Shown here: one piece after another, positions 48,518 through 60,470 of the stretch | Layout: every line of letters begins with the position of its first letter | Position numbering within the stretch: the stretch's first letter is position 1 | Origin: Fasciolopsis buskii | Taxonomy: Eukaryota; Platyhelminthes; Trematoda; Plagiorchiida; Fasciolidae | Assembly (NCBI GenBank): GCA_008360955.1 | Contig: LUCM01001813.1 | Location: 62,001-126,000 of the forward strand | Length of the DNA stretch: 64,000 nt | Direction: 5' to 3' | Program-made: the position numbers and the translations under genes | The notes under the pieces: model-generated | Databases searched by the model: none | The model's input: the letters and a program-made list of their open reading frames with translations, nothing else | What the model was told of the DNA's origin: nothing

Positions 48518-49123
48518 CAGTGAGAGCCAGATATACTTCACTTAGTAATCAATCGACCGTGAACATATCGTGATATGCTATTCTCTCATTATTTCTCATA
48601 GCATACTTGGAAGCACGTCACGCCGGTCTATACATTCACGGTCTCGTTGTCTGAAGTTATAAGCCAAAATACCAACTCAGACCCAACCTTAGTCTTCAGA
48701 ATATTGTATATGACAAACCGGGTTAGCTAAATTATGGCAGCTTTTTCCTAGAACCAAATCGTGTCGAATCTTTCTTGCATGCTACCCAGCTCTAGCCTTC
48801 TTTGAGACGAGCAGATTACACTTGTTGTTCTGAAGAACGGATTATTTACTACAGCTATGCTCTATTTTCAGCTAGTTTAAATTCCTCAACCTAAATAATG
48901 CTCTTTTTTCTGTATATCTGACTGGAACAAGGGCTTACGGCTTGTCGGAGATCTTGGTGTAGGGGTTATCGCAAATCGCCTACTTCTGACAATGCTGAAG
49001 TCGTACGGGATACGAGCTAGAATAAAATTCAAGAAATAATGCTCTTGTGAATTCCGTACTGCAAATCCATCGTTCGGGATAAATATTTTATTCCCTTATC
49101 AACAAAGCTGGGGACGTTCCGCG
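48518..49123. other. Stretch without recognised features
   Basis: Nothing recognised on either strand. Confidence 0.4.
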
Positions 49124-49302
49124 ACCGGCGGTGGTCAAGCGGATGAAGTCGCAGGGTTTGGACGTAAAGGTCGGGGGTCCGAGTCCGCCCACCGCCGGGC
49201 AACTCCCCCACCTGGCATCCCTCTGTTAGTCGCGGCCCTCTTCCTGGAAATTGACGTACATTATTATTTCATTAACAAAGGAAATAAAAAGACAAAAGAT
49301 AG
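49124..49302 (+). mobile_element. tRNA-derived SINE, family A, copy 3
   Basis: Head CCGGCGGTGGTCAAGCGGAT, B box changed to GGGTCCGAGTCC, closing CCACCGCCGG, body CATCCCTCTGTTAGTCGCGG and CCTGGAAATTGACGTACATT, end GGAAATAAAAAGACAAAAG. The mutated B box makes it an older copy. Confidence 0.8.
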
Positions 49303-49898
49303 AAGGTAATTTAAATTACAGTGAAATCTGCAAAATCATATTCCGTAACCAATTGCGCTCGTCAATTCCAAATAGTTCACACCACTTGTGTCACATGTGA
49401 ATTCTAATAGAGTTATCAAATTATGCTAGGCATTCTGTGATTGTCTTTTCATGCAAATGCGGTTTTTAAATTAGTTCGTACTATTTGGATGGTATTTCTT
49501 TTTCTATCACTATTGATTTATTGAGTTTCTAGTAAGTCAAATATTTTCTTACGCTGTTTTTTTGCACTCTCTTCCGTTCATCGCGCGCAAAAATTTGGAA
49601 ATTCGATTAGAATTCGAATCAAATTATTGAGTCCCCAAAAAATCCATCGATTAGGATGGCAAATTGCTTCCGTGTATCACAGACTGCCTGCAATATAATT
49701 TTCATCAAAACAGCTTACAATTTATGGGTGTTGAATAGCTATTTTACCACAAGATATTTGATTGCATGCTGATATTGTTAACGATACAATTCACTAGGAT
49801 GGATACGATAATTCTTATTTAATGTGGTAGGGAAGGGGGTGACCGTTTTTGGTTTTGAGAACCGCGGAGGCACAAATCTTTCGATCCCATGTTTCGTT
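49303..49898. other. Stretch without recognised features
   Basis: AT-rich, no motif seen. Confidence 0.4.
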
Positions 49899-50289
49899 TT
49901 ATTCGCTTTCTGTTCCAGAGTAATTAAAGAAATCACTAATTGAAAGGAAATGGAAGTAGAAATTTGGGCTGTGAACGGTGCTTTAAATGAACAAGAAAAA
50001 AAGGAACATTGATGATTCAAATGACAATTTCTTACCCAGGAAAATCGCGTAACTGGCTCTCATACATTTCACAATAGATACACCGTTTTCGAAACAATTT
50101 TGCAACGTTTTGATTCGGAGCTAAAATTCTGTGTAGCCCAAGTTTTGAATTATAGTGTCGATATTTCAGGCCATTCTTGTATAGGTCTGACCTTAAACAT
50201 AAGGGTCGGCGTGTACTACTAAAATGGACCCCACGGGCAGGAGTTCCCGCCTTTGCAGGTCCACTCCCGGTTCCTCTTGGATTTTCAAT
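49899..50289 (-). CDS. Putative two-exon gene end, unknown family
   Basis: Minus strand: a candidate exon 50036-50289 (acceptor TATAAAAAG) reads IENPRGTGSGPAKAGTPARG, then TRRPLCLRSDLYKNGLKYRH, LGLHRILAPNQNVAKLFRKR and CIYCEMYESQLRDFPG, ending at a strong donor (CCTGG/gtaagaaat). A 55-base intron ends in TTTTTTTCTTGTTCATTTAAAG. Splicing in phase 2 gives a short tail (TVHSPNFYFHFLSISDFF) ending in TAA at 49899. A different, unspliced frame (49778-50020) is also long and cannot be joined in phase. The CIYCEMY part suggests a metal-binding or cytosolic cysteine-containing segment, but no family is recognised. Confidence 0.35.
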
Positions 50290-52394
50290 CTTTTTATAAA
50301 AAAAATGTAATTCTGAGGAAAAAACAGCGGTCAGTGAGGCTTGGCTTACTGTCTGACGCTGAATAATGATGATGATAAGGATGATGTTCATGCAGCTGTT
50401 CTGGAGTTTCCATGACTTTACAAGCCTTGCTTAATGCCGGTGACGAGCTTTATCCGTTCTCATGTCTTCCGATAAGTTTCAATAAAAGACGTATCCCACA
50501 GCGATTTGCCTTAACTTTGTCGCTATCTCTTTTTGATAGAAATCTTGCTTATTTTAGATTATTCAAACATCTGCCATGACCGGTTAGTTAAAACCGAGTG
50601 ATACAATTAAATCTCGTTCACGTTACAAATCACAAAAACTCATAACAATGACTGACGGATTTGTTCTCATCAAGTTCTGTATTGATTACGAAAAATGTTC
50701 CGATATCTGACCACATTTGAAGTGTTCGACGGTCTCGGCATGGATTTTTTTCGCCCAAAATGAGAGATGGCACATTTTCAAACATCAAACGGGGGCTGTT
50801 GAATAAATTTTATGCTTACGGTAGTCAGTTGTCTTGATTCAAAAGATGTATTCTTCCAAATATTGTTTAGCTTAAAGTTATTTGAAATTGTATCCAGGCT
50901 ACCTAACATAGTTCATTGGAAAAATCGCTGACTTTATTCGATGCGGTAAGAAGTACATTTTTCCTTTGACTTCGTGCCCCAGAGGTTGCTCCTGTGGACC
51001 AGTACATTAACCTGACAAAATTTAGCCGCAATATTGATTCCTGTTATATGGATTGGTGAGGATAAAGTACAATGGACTTTCGACCTATTCGCATAAATCA
51101 GATTGTTGGTAAATTTATTGTCACATAATAACATCCAGACATTTTTTACCTAAACAAAATTTGACCATTTTTCTAATCTGATCGGTAAAGGGTTTCATTG
51201 TTTAGCAGTTAAAACACAATATTCGAATGTTCATATCTCCGGATGTATAACACATTTATCTAAGTTGAATTGCGTTATTCAGCTTGTGAGTTGTAAAGCC
51301 TTTAGTAATCAATACACGCTCGTTTAGTTTTTATTCCGTTCAGTAAAAACTTTAATACAAACTGCTCAAATTGCAAAGTTATGAACAGTGATATACGAGT
51401 GCACAATTGTAATGCAAATTAATGAGCATTTATGATGAATCCAAAATGAATTGCAATTTTTTCTTGCATTACTGCGCCACCCGAAAAAATGACTGCTAAG
51501 ATCCACAAATTATTTAACCTCAGTAAATGGAGGGTTCACCACTCAAGTACGCATAACACTGAGCGAAACCAACTGATTGGTTTTGAAAAAACTCTGTCTG
51601 CACTGCAGTATTGTGCTGTAATATAATATAATGTAGTGCAAGAATACAATGGGTCATTTAATTTTGCACCATGCTACACTCTACTATACTGCACAGTTTT
51701 CTCGCTCTGTTGCCAAACTGTCGATCTGAGGGTATTACCATGTTGGAATTTCAATTTTCTATCACTCTCCGTCTGATGCTCTTTTACACCGGCCCGTTCG
51801 TATTCGGCAAAGCTACTGGAAAGACAAGATAGGATTTAAGGTAAGGATATGAAGAAGTTAGCCTATTAGGTTCCCTTCTTTCTTGTTTAGAACCCAAGGA
51901 AAAATACTAATGACAACCAAAGTTATTGATGCACATGGCACAGAATTAAAAGCAGCCGCCCAAATTCCATGCTGACAACGTTTTTGGTTCTTAGATTAAA
52001 CTGACGACTGGAAAAAGTGTCGCTCATTATCTGGTTCTGCCCAACTTTATACTTTTCTGTGCCATTTTAAACGTATTGCCTCCTCGTTCTCGACTTCATA
52101 CCGATCTGCGTTTTGGTTTTCGTGTAGAATGTTCTGCGGAGTGAAACCACAAGAATCGTAGCGAGAAATCTGGTGTAACAATTACAAAAATCAAAAGTCG
52201 GGGGTAATGCCACTGCCAGTGGGGAAAATTATACGGAAAAACCTTCATCACCCCTCGTGGCACACAGTTCAGAAAACTGAGGCGTCTTATCCCAAATCAG
52301 CGTGGCCATTTGTGGTCAATCGGTCACCTTTAAGACATTTTGGGTGAGGATCCCAAGTTCGACTACTTTCACAGTCGGTCACCTCTCTATTTAA
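50290..52394. other. Stretch without recognised features
   Basis: A short (ATG)n-like run is at 50365-50392. AT-rich and featureless elsewhere, with a degenerate AT/GTGCA-rich patch near 51600-51700. Confidence 0.4.
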
Positions 52395-52580
52395 GGCCGG
52401 CGGTGGCCACACGGATGAGGTCGTGGCCTTTGAACTTGAAGGTCGAGGGTTTGAATCCTCCCACCACCGGTCAAATTCCCCACGAGGTAGCCCTCTGTTG
52501 ACAGTGGTCCCCTTCCTGAGAAATGGTGTGCACTGTTATTTCATTATTGAAGGAAGTAAAAGATAAAAAAGATAAATGTG
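52395..52580 (+). mobile_element. tRNA-derived SINE, family A, copy 4
   Basis: Head GGCCGGCGGTGGCCACACGG, B box GGTTTGAATCC, closing CACCACCGG, body GTAGCCCTCTGTTGACAGTG and CCTGAGAAATGGTGTGCACT, end GGAAGTAAAAGATAAAAAA. Confidence 0.85.
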
Positions 52581-54690
52581 TACTCAGAATTCATTGTGAC
52601 TTATTTGATGCTTGTTTCAAATCGCGGGGAAAGCGTAAGTAAAACGGTCGTCATCATTATTGTTATTCATATTTTTATCAACACATCAGGCGAGTGTTAG
52701 GTTATCTGCATTGATCGACTTCTAAACCCCTGTTGGAATGAGTTTGTCATTGTTACCGATAATGGCATTTATCACTTTCTTGTCTCACAAATGATCGATA
52801 ATGGATAAAAGACCGAAGCAGTGTGATCATCGCCCGAAGTAATTCTCTTCAGTATGAGGTTCAAAAAGTGTGGATGTGAAATATGACATATGAAATAAGA
52901 CTTGTTTCAGTTAGAAGTCAGTTGAATTACTCTAAGCGCAGATCAATAATCACTATGATTTGCGAATACTTTAAGTCGTTTTGTATTCATTGTTGGTGTC
53001 GTTCTTGGTTCGGAGTTCAGTCCTACTGACAACAAGTGCAGTAGTTTCCAAATCATTGGTCATGCGGGGTCAACATTTAACCTGACATTGAGAATTGTGA
53101 AAGCACTGTACACCTATTTCAACCCTTTTAAGAATCATAAGCAGTTCATATCCACCGCGTCCGAACTGAGATGTGAACCTGGGACGGACGATTGTGGGTT
53201 GAACGACTTAGCCATTATGCTGCTCTGGATGATTCTCGAAGGTCCCTTGAATGTCAACACCATCTGATACCCTGCCCTTATCCGTCACTAAATTTTGCAG
53301 ATTGCCGATGAAACAGCTACGCATTTTTCCCAGGATTTTCAATCGCAACTTTGATGTTGATTTTCCATGATGAATCATTTGAAAATTCACACCAAGTCTT
53401 CTCATATGGCAAACGTTCAACAGTATCAACTGGATTTCGAACAGCTTGTCGATCAGAGCATATTGTATCTGTAATCTGCACGCCAAGAACTAAGCACTTC
53501 GCTTGGATTCACGAAAATGGAGAATCTGTTCGAGACACTCCCAAACACCACGGCTGTCGATTAATGTATGACTACTGTCCGCGGAATCGAGTTAGGTTTT
53601 GCTGATTTTAGTAATTATCACAGCAGAAAGAAAGAGTAATCACCGTTCGTTCGAAATGTAGCTGTTGCCCAGTAGTTCCTTTTAGTGCTTGATCAACTAG
53701 AAGTTCAAACAAATTTGTGTCCATTTGTGGTTCTCAAATTATTGTTCGTTTCATGGACGACTACACCGACATTTTTGGGAACAGTGCTAAATGGTCTGAT
53801 TAATTAATTGTCAGATTGATTAGCTTTATGGATTTGAGAAGACTGCAAAACATAATTTGGTTCCGATTCATATCGGAAACATCAAACGAACGAGCGTGAC
53901 TTTGATCAATTCACTAGCGGCTTATCCATACTGACTACCGTGATGCGGACATTAACTCTGATTTCTATAGCCGTTTGACTTATGGATTTTCATCCGATCC
54001 ATTTGCCCTTGAAGTATGATGTGAGAATTTTCCACACTCTATTCTGATCATTTTTTTCCTTCTTTGCACCACGCTGCTTTCCCCTGTGCGAATTGCTAAA
54101 GTCTACGGGTTTAATTAATATATTTGTACTTGGATGCAATCCATACGATATGTGCCAGGACAAAAGTGCATCTTTCAACCAAGTGACAGAAACTGTCACT
54201 TCGACTGGCCAATGTATCCTTCATGTTTCAAGCTGGCATCAAGTTAACATTCTGATTCCATTTTCCCACCCTTCTTTATGCTACCCGTTATCGGAAATGA
54301 TTGGCTGAGAAAGCCAAACCTGGAGATACCAAGGTGGAGAGAACAAATTGGAAACTTTCTCCATTCCGATCTGCAGTTTATTGTCCAATTCGTTGGAAGG
54401 CTACATTTATGAAATTAATCCTGACTGGATAGCCCAAATAAGAACACAGCTCTAAGACGAGCACGGATTTATCTTCGGACATTCGTGTTTAAGCGGGAAC
54501 TTTCATCAACCTTAATTTGGATTGTTACATCTCGGCTAGTCGCGTTGTTAATTGACCGGTTTTTACTAAATTTTACACGGAAAATTGCTCTGTTCTACTT
54601 TTGGGCGTTAACTGTCCTTTGTTAAAATCTGACATGCATTATCAATAATGATTCATCGTGCTGTATTGTACACCAACTGACCATCCGGAA
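52581..54690. other. Stretch with a possible LINE remnant
   Basis: The minus strand at 53135-53190 carries TCTCAGTTCGGACGCGGTGG followed by ATGAACTGCTTATGATT. This is similar over about 55 bases to the minus strand at 54740-54790 (TCCCAGTTCGGGCGTGATGG). A repeated element is likely, but I cannot assign it. Frames at 53208-53486 minus and 53351-53605 plus lack motifs. Confidence 0.35.
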
Positions 54691-55194
54691 ATTAGTGAAT
54701 CACTTTACAAATGATTCTTCCTTATTCGAAATCATCAGTAGTGCACAACCATCACGCCCGAACTGGGACGCGAAACAGGGAATAAAGCTAGCCGCAAAGA
54801 AGTCAACTGTAAGTGGGAGCCGACTGCTGTACACCAGTGGCTCTTGGTCATGCAAACCAATAACGAACAGGTGCTGTATCTTGTAGTGACTGTCAACACA
54901 CCGTTGAGGGCTTCCCTGGAGGTGTAACAGCGAAGGAGTTCTACCCGGGTTTGCAGTCCACTTTGGACGAGATAAGTATGCCTTGCTAACAAATCCGTGG
55001 TCTTTTCGGAGTCGAGCGGTGTCTCTGCGAGATGAGTAATTTTGTAAATCATATAATCTACTTCTTACCTTAACTACCAAAAATTAGGCTTTGCCTAGGC
55101 AACATTTACTACAATAGCAGATTTGTAACCTTAACAATCAAATCCGTGAGTCAAGCTTTTGTTTGTGATGGAACTTGTGCTTTTGCCTGGAAAT

Positions 55195-55591
55195 GTTTCT
55201 GATCTCGACGATTTCAGATGTATTTGTACATTCGAATAAAGTGGAAGACTTTGCCAAGTTGCTCGAAAAAGTGCCTAGTGTGCATATTTATTTATGCGGC
55301 TTGAACATACTTTGCTGCTCACAACAAAAGAAAAGCCGACTTGCATTCCCCGAGGATGATTTTATTGTGACGTGTATCATCGGACAACAAATTCCAAGTT
55401 CACTCGGACGCAACTTTAGTTTCCGTTTCTTTATCGGTCAAACTGCTTTTGCTTGTTTCGTTGAATACATTCATGGACAATGGAACTTTGTTCACGAGAT
55501 TCACCCACTTGATTGTGTACAGTATTTTTTGGCAAAATACGAACCGAAGATGGTTTCACAACTAAAATTTGATATTGCGATTTCCTATTGA
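55195..55591 (+). CDS. Open frame of unknown family, possible exon
   Basis: The plus frame is open from 55175 to a stop at 55591. A possible acceptor (CTCGACGATTTCAG) lies near 55218, after which it reads VFVHSNKVEDFAKLLEKVPS, then RLAFPEDDFIVTCIIGQQIP, FFIGQTAFACFVEYIHGQWN and HPLDCVQYFLAKYEPK. Length and composition are exon-like, but a 90-codon minus frame overlaps its end. No motif recognised. Confidence 0.25.
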
Positions 55592-55599
55592 TTCTAAAA

Positions 55600-57231
55600 T
55601 ACCCAAATCTGCTCATTCCTGTGTTTGAGGTGACATTAAATAGATTTGTTAATCGTGCTTCTGATCGTATATGCGGTGTTAAATTTGTGTCTTTTATGTC
55701 CATTAGTCCTCCTTTTGGCTGTAGTCTGTTTGCTTGGAGTTTGTGACTGTTTCAACGTCTCGACATCGACCACCAATCGTTCAACTTGATTCTAATAACC
55801 CTTACCTAGATAAGAGTAAACGAACCTTCTTGGCTTATCCCTACCCCATAGGAGCACATCACATGTGAACTGTTGGGCCCAGTCATTTAACTTGGATTGA
55901 TAGCGATGCCAGGAAGGCAAGATTCTTGTGTTCAGAAATCATTTCAGTTCGCCTCCAATAATAGCATCTCAAAAGCTGAACAGCGAAAGTATTCGATGCT
56001 GAACTGTTAAGCTTTCCAGCTCCAATTCGTCCTGAATACTTTATTTTCTCATTGTTCGAGATGCGTTCAGTGATTTATTCTGTCTGGAACAAGCGAAAAG
56101 CCCGACTGGTTTTGCACAGTTTGAACTGTGAAAATGACTTCGTTCTGAAGGACTGTGGGTGTCTGATTTGCATTCGTGGGCCTGGTAATACGATTAGGTC
56201 TAAGCCCATTTCCCACAGTCCACACGACAGCTTTACCGTTTCACGACCAAATCGGTTGAGAGTAGAAATTACACCAAATTAACTGGTTGGTAATGTTCCT
56301 TCGGACCCTTGGTGGGAGGCTACTGTTCTTGGTCGTTGAATTATTGATCGAACGGTAGCTAATATTTTTCTGTAGTTCTGTCCGATAAAATATGGGGGAA
56401 GAATTGAAAAATAATATCGAAACCGTAAATTGAATCTGTCCACGACCGGCTAATCATTCTTTTTTCTATTCCATCTATTCAACAAGCAATTTGGTGAAAA
56501 CTAGGCGAGATCGTATAGTAAACTATCGAGGCCAAAGTCGCGTGTCCGTTCAACCGCTATTCACCAGGTGCTCTTACAATACAACTAATAATTCTTGCAA
56601 GAAGTTGATTTTCAACCTTTGCATCGACTGTTTATCAGATGGGCTAAGTTGCAATCCTTGTTTCTACCTAGTTGATCGCCTGATGATATGGAATAGCGAT
56701 TCACGTTCTATCTAAGAAGTTACCGGGTAACTGTACTCAGTCCTCCCTCACGTGGTGATGACTGCCTAGACAAATCATAGCAAAGTGATTTCATATTGGC
56801 TGAAAAAAGCATGATATGAGACTATCTATCATCTGGCCGGACCTCGGGAGATACAGTGTATGGAATGAGAAAGATTCCGACAGCGAAACTAGTGCAAAGG
56901 CGAACACAGTGATACAGAAATCAGATTGATAAAATGAGGCCGAGCGTATTGTTAATGGAACATTTCGTTGGAATCTGAGGTTTGTGAACGTGTATTACAG
57001 TGAATGCATGAATCATACAGTGAGAAGATGTGAAGAAATAAATATACATTGATGTTGCAAGGTAGCAAAGGAAAACATAAACCGTTTGGTTGTTTTGATT
57101 GGACATACAAAAGAAAGCATGTGCAATTTCTGGCAACAGGTTCATGGATCATTGCGATGGAGTATACCAAACGCCGTCCAGATATAAAATACAAATAACA
57201 AAAGAAAAAAAGTAGAGTGGAGTAATCATAC
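55600..57231. other. Stretch without recognised features
   Basis: Short frames only (56052-56282 plus, 56491-56715 plus, 56921-57145 minus), none with a motif. Confidence 0.4.
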
Positions 57232-57590
57232 ATTTCTATGGTAGCCATCGATAGTATTCTTCTCGTGAGCCTCAGTGTGAGTGTAGCTTTGTCGCGGCGA
57301 ATGATTGTTCAGTTCATTATTCGCGCCGGACAGAAAGTCGGTAGTGAGTTCATTTGGCACGCCAGCCTCCTCGTCTCCTTCTACTTCATCTTCCGTACAG
57401 CTCAAGTTCTCACCGGGGTTCTCGCTCTGTTCGCGCGTTTTTGTGCTGACCGCTTCTCGCACTTTTCGCAGATGATCAGAAACAGTTTTCAGTCGAGCCG
57501 TAGCCCACATCACAGCATCGTGTATTGTTGGGAATAATTCAACTTCGGCCGGAAGCTTTTGGTTTCGGTGAAGACACTCGGCAATATTTT
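57232..57590 (-). CDS. Putative internal exon with helical and acidic segments, unknown family
   Basis: On the minus strand a 359-base exon candidate begins after AACTTGTATTCTAG and can end at AAT/gtatga (57231). It reads NIAECLHRNQKLPAEVELFP, then TIHDAVMWATARLKTVSDHL and RKVREAVSTKTREQ, followed by an acidic linker (CTEDEVEGDEEAG) and a polar tail (NNELNNHSPRQSYTHTEAH). The middle looks like an amphipathic helix, the tail like a disordered cytoplasmic region. It would start in phase 1 and end in phase 0. It reads more like coding sequence than anything else unassigned in the right half. I cannot name the family, and no adjoining exon was found. Confidence 0.45.
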
Positions 57591-58139
57591 CTAGAATACA
57601 AGTTTTCGATAAATATCATCACGATACAAGTGGGAAGTTTTTTACGTTACAGTATCGTTAGAGAAAGAAGCTGTCCGTGGATATTGTAGTCTATCCTGAG
57701 GGCATATGCAGCAAACTGTAGTGTTTATCACAAAGGGCACTTCGGTGGCTGATATTTTGAGCTAGCCTGGCTGAAAGTACTCAAGATAAATGCAGCCTTA
57801 CTCGAGGACGTGCAAGGTTCTACATTAGAATAGCAACAATTGAAGTGTAACAGTATGACTTGCTGGTCATTCAGTGTCCCAAAATGAATCACTGCCTTTT
57901 GAGATTTGTGGAATGTTAAGTGCTAACGAAAGACTACGGAAAATATATCAGAACCGAATTTACTTCAGCACCGTGTGCAGTCGATTGTAAACCTATCTTG
58001 ATAAAAAATATCCAAGATAACCAAAAAGCCGGCTTACGGCGAGCATTTCCAACCAGGATGTTCTTTTTATTTCAAAAACTTCTAATTATTAAATTAACTT
58101 CTCGGCAAATGACTCCACTAGAATCACATTTCAATTGTG

Positions 58140-58205
58140 TGAATATTCCCACTGACCAAATTGAAAAAGTGCAAGTTGGCGAACGACCTCATTTTCAATG
58201 ATTCA
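58140..58205 (-). repeat. Dispersed PLE-linked repeat, single copy
   Basis: Minus strand GAATCATTGAAAATGAGGTC, then GTTCGCCAACTTGCACTTTT. It matches the arm of the fold-back element at 46933-47015. Confidence 0.7.
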
Positions 58206-58990
58206 TCATAGAGCAGCCAGATGAGAATATACCAGGGAAGATTTTAAGGGATTGGCTTGATCAGATAAAAATACGTGAGAGAAAGAGCTTGAAGATGATC
58301 TATGCGTAACCTAAAGATGGTTAAACCTGTTGTGTCAACTGTTATCTGATCTAGGAGTTTCATTGGGATGGATGGTGGGCCAGGGGAGTTGAACAGCGAC
58401 CACCAAATGTTTTTGAAACACACTGGAGGATTGCGAAGACTGATAGTGAAGACTTCGCTTTGATCAAGAAACTCTATTTGCCAACCTAGACTGTTCATTC
58501 CGGATTAGATACAGGGTGCGAAATGCTTGCATTCCATTCACGGTGTGATTAGTCTATGCTACATATGAAATCATTGAGCTGTTGAGTGGCTTTGTTGTCC
58601 CAGGGTTCAATTATGCTAGGTTATGTTTACGGATGCGTCCAGACAGGCGCTTGCTCGTGTACCGATGTGTACTGTTCCACAGGAACACATCATCGCGTAG
58701 ACACAAAACGAGGATATAGAACCAAAAACTGTGCCCTTCAACTATAGAGAGACATCGGTAGGATATTTGAATGAAATTTGAAGCTCGGTTGCGGTAAATG
58801 TCCTATTGTCTTCTTTGTACGACCTCTGCAAATAAAAGTGGAACGACCTTCTTTCCGTCACCATCCTCCTGGAAATTTTCCCTTCTTTATGCACTACCTT
58901 GAGAAGTTTTTCATGATGTGCTTGAAGCATAAATTCAGTGGAAGGGACATGCCTCATACCCACTATTGCCGACTACACGGTGAGACGGCA
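58206..58990. other. Stretch with unassigned frames
   Basis: An 84-codon minus frame (58244-58498) contains FNSPGPPSIPMKLLDQITVD but no recognised domain. The right end could be the body of the tRNA-like element at 59100. Confidence 0.35.
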
Positions 58991-59099
58991 GAATGGGAAC
59001 CTTGATTTTGAAACTTGGAGTGGCGCAGAATCACAAAGGATATTGGCAGTTCAGATGGGCTAACAATCCGGACGGCAGAAAGTTGTCGTCTACCACCAC

Positions 59100-59176
59100 T
59101 GACCGGCAGATCTGGGATTCGAATCGCTGACCCTTTGGGTGACGGATGCCTAATCTACTTGACCACCTCCGGTCAT
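59100..59176 (-). repeat. tRNA-like SINE head, family C
   Basis: Minus strand: CCGGAGGTGGTCAAGTAGAT (A-box region), GGGTCAGCGATTCGAATCCC (B-box region GATTCGAATCC), closing ATCTGCCGGTC. The order and spacing are tRNA-like, but the sequence differs from family A in both head and following body. Probably a second SINE family or an older relative. Confidence 0.6.
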
Positions 59177-59179
59177 GAC

Positions 59180-60100
59180 TGTAAAAATCATGGATTTTGA
59201 TTCGGTTTATCCATTACCCTGGTCAACGAACAACACCTTTGTGTCGACATCGCAACGACTATGGCAGTCGATAATATAAGCGAAAAGCGTTGCATGAGAA
59301 AATCGATGAATAATCCTAGACGAAATGAGCCAGCGGAAGAAGGGACAAGTGAATGTTGATCATTGAGGATCAGTATAGGGAACTCGATTTTGAATAATAA
59401 ACGAACGTTTTGTCTGACCCACTTGGTTTTTCTCGTTAGGCTTAGTGGGAACTAGAGATAACGACCGCGAGGTAGAATTGATTGAGGATGTGGCCGAAGA
59501 AGAGCAGATGTCTATTCCCTTTTCACTCTTTATGAAGCAATGATTATGTCTGATCAAAATTAATCGACCCAGGAAGCATTTTTCAATGAACAACTTTTCT
59601 CACGCTCTTAAGTTCTGCTTCAACAGTATCTTCCCTTCACATTTACTTCTATCTACCTGTGAAGTTTCTAATTAGAGTTCTCTTCATACTAAGAGGTGCA
59701 TAGATGTAAGGGTGAGGGTAGTGTCCATCCTACGCGGCTTTTCATGTATGTCGTTCGCCGAACTGAGTCGTTTTCTCGATGACTCCGTAGTATGTTCAGA
59801 AATGTCACTTATTTATTTGACTTCAATTCCGTTGTGAATTTCAGGTTGTCTCGGGCGAGTTGAATTTACTCGGCAGTTCACCAAGTCAGTTGCACGAACA
59901 ATGTTGTCCACGTAACGTTACAAGTGGACCAGTTTTCAGATTAGCCTTAGAAATGTCGGCTAGAAATGGACAGATTGGAGATATCAGTATTACGCATTCT
60001 ATTTGGCGATAAATTTGATTGTCAAATTTCAACTGGACATTGAGTGTACAGACGAACAATAGTTGCTTCAAGTTTTCATTTGGAAGATTTATCATTAAGC
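59180..60100. other. Stretch without recognised features
   Basis: Short frames only. It may include PLE-derived DNA towards 60.1 kb. Confidence 0.35.
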
Positions 60101-60114
60101 CAAACTATTCCTGA

Positions 60115-60330
60115 TGTGGTCACATAGATAATCAATGGTCCGATAAAAATGGACGTGACATCTAAGTAGAACGTTCGCAGTTCTCCCAAGTTTAATTTTC
60201 CCACGCATTCAATGAACTCAAATACGTGTTCCAGTCCAAGTTTTGCCATTTTCTGCCTAAGGTTTCTCAGTAGCTTTCTTAATCGGTTTCCGGAACGAAT
60301 TTCACGTATCACGAATGGGTTAAGCAAGGA
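60115..60330 (-). mobile_element. Penelope-like element fragment
   Basis: The minus frame reads FVIREIRSGNRLRKLLRNLR, then GLEHVFEFIECVGKLNL and ELRTFYLDVTSIF. The second part aligns with the PLE at 33.48-33.58 kb (SLRDIFDFVEIIRKLNLSGK, then FSLDVTSLF), covering the first catalytic Asp. The rest of the RT is missing. Confidence 0.65.
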
Positions 60331-60410
60331 ACACCGTCAATCCAATTCCCATTCGCATTTTTATTCGAGTGAAACAATCCCTTACAATTTTCCCTAATTT
60401 AATGTGACAT

Positions 60411-60470
60411 TACGATACGAGTACGGATAACTAAAAACGAACTTGTCTGTCATCCCGTGTGTTTTCGCAA
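60411..60470 (+). repeat. Dispersed PLE-linked repeat, single copy
   Basis: ATTACGATACGAGTACGGAT, then AACTAAAAACGAACTTGTC and CGTGTGTTTTCGCAATC, close to the consensus of the fold-back arm. It lies just beyond the PLE fragment, but in opposite orientation relative to its coding strand. Confidence 0.65.
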
